From the NCBI GenBank assembly GCA_902806015.1, contig CADCUZ010000137.1:1-5607 (forward strand): DNA of 5,607 nucleotides, read 5' to 3'. Position numbers and translations under genes: made by a program. Below, piece after piece: positions 5,567 through 5,607 of this stretch (within the stretch, counting starts at the first letter, position 1; each line of letters starts with the position of its first letter). Below the pieces are notes generated by a model. The model did no database searches, had not been told where the DNA came from, and saw only the letters and a list, made by a program, of their open reading frames with translations. Source of the stretch: an uncultured Rubrobacteraceae bacterium. GTDB taxonomy: Bacteria; Actinomycetota; Rubrobacteria; Rubrobacterales; Rubrobacteraceae.

Positions 5567-5607
5567 CTAGTCCCTGTAGATCACGAGATCGTCCAGGGGC
5601 CTGCGGT
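5567..5607 (-). CDS. C-terminal fragment of a convergent gene of unknown function
   Basis: Read on the minus strand from the right edge, one frame encodes RRPLDDLVIYRD and then a TAG stop at 5569-5567. The mix of charged and hydrophobic residues, and the position 25 bases from the fbiC stop, fit the tail of a real convergent gene. Only about 13 codons are visible, so neither the family nor the gene's existence can be confirmed, and no function is proposed. Confidence 0.4.
   Translation of the reverse strand, partial: RRPLDDLVIYRD

Overview
The window is strongly GC-rich and gene-dense. Third codon positions are mostly G/C, and starts include GTG and TTG. The closest matches I can recall are actinobacterial: a fused CofG-CofH F420-precursor synthase (FbiC type) and a CysA2/SseA-type thiosulfate sulfurtransferase with the [14 protein letters not shown] active-site block. 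This suggests a deep-branching actinobacterium; a Rubrobacter-like organism is my best guess. That is inference from gene content, not a database result.

Layout, left to right. (1) Positions 1-126, minus strand: the N-terminus of a possible lipoprotein, running off the left edge. (2) 127-245: a non-coding gap holding a 16-bp perfect palindrome just downstream of argH. (3) 246-1631, minus: complete argininosuccinate lyase (argH), probably read from a promoter so close to its ATG that the mRNA may be leaderless. (4) 1632-1721: a 90-base gap with a NotI-type palindrome and a 12-bp tandem duplication. (5) 1722-2150, minus: a SufU/IscU-fold protein that has lost most of its metal/cluster ligands. 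(6) 2162-3031, minus: a two-domain thiosulfate sulfurtransferase, only 11 bases upstream of the SufU-like gene and almost certainly co-transcribed with it. (7) 3032-3174: a divergent promoter region with an AT-rich inverted repeat. (8) 3175-5541, plus: fbiC, the bifunctional radical-SAM enzyme that makes the deazaflavin Fo. (9) 5542-5607: a short convergent gap, then what looks like the last codons of a minus-strand gene entering from the right edge.

Functionally the window holds one arginine-biosynthesis enzyme, one sulfur-trafficking pair (rhodanese plus degenerate scaffold), and one cofactor F420 biosynthesis enzyme carrying two [4Fe-4S] clusters. The most unusual item is the SufU-like protein. 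It keeps the first cysteine (Cys37), the persulfide-accepting position of SufU, but has Gly, Asp and Asn where the family has Asp, Cys and Cys. With a rhodanese directly upstream, it reads more like a sulfur carrier than an Fe-S scaffold. No RNA genes, CRISPR arrays or insertion sequences were seen.
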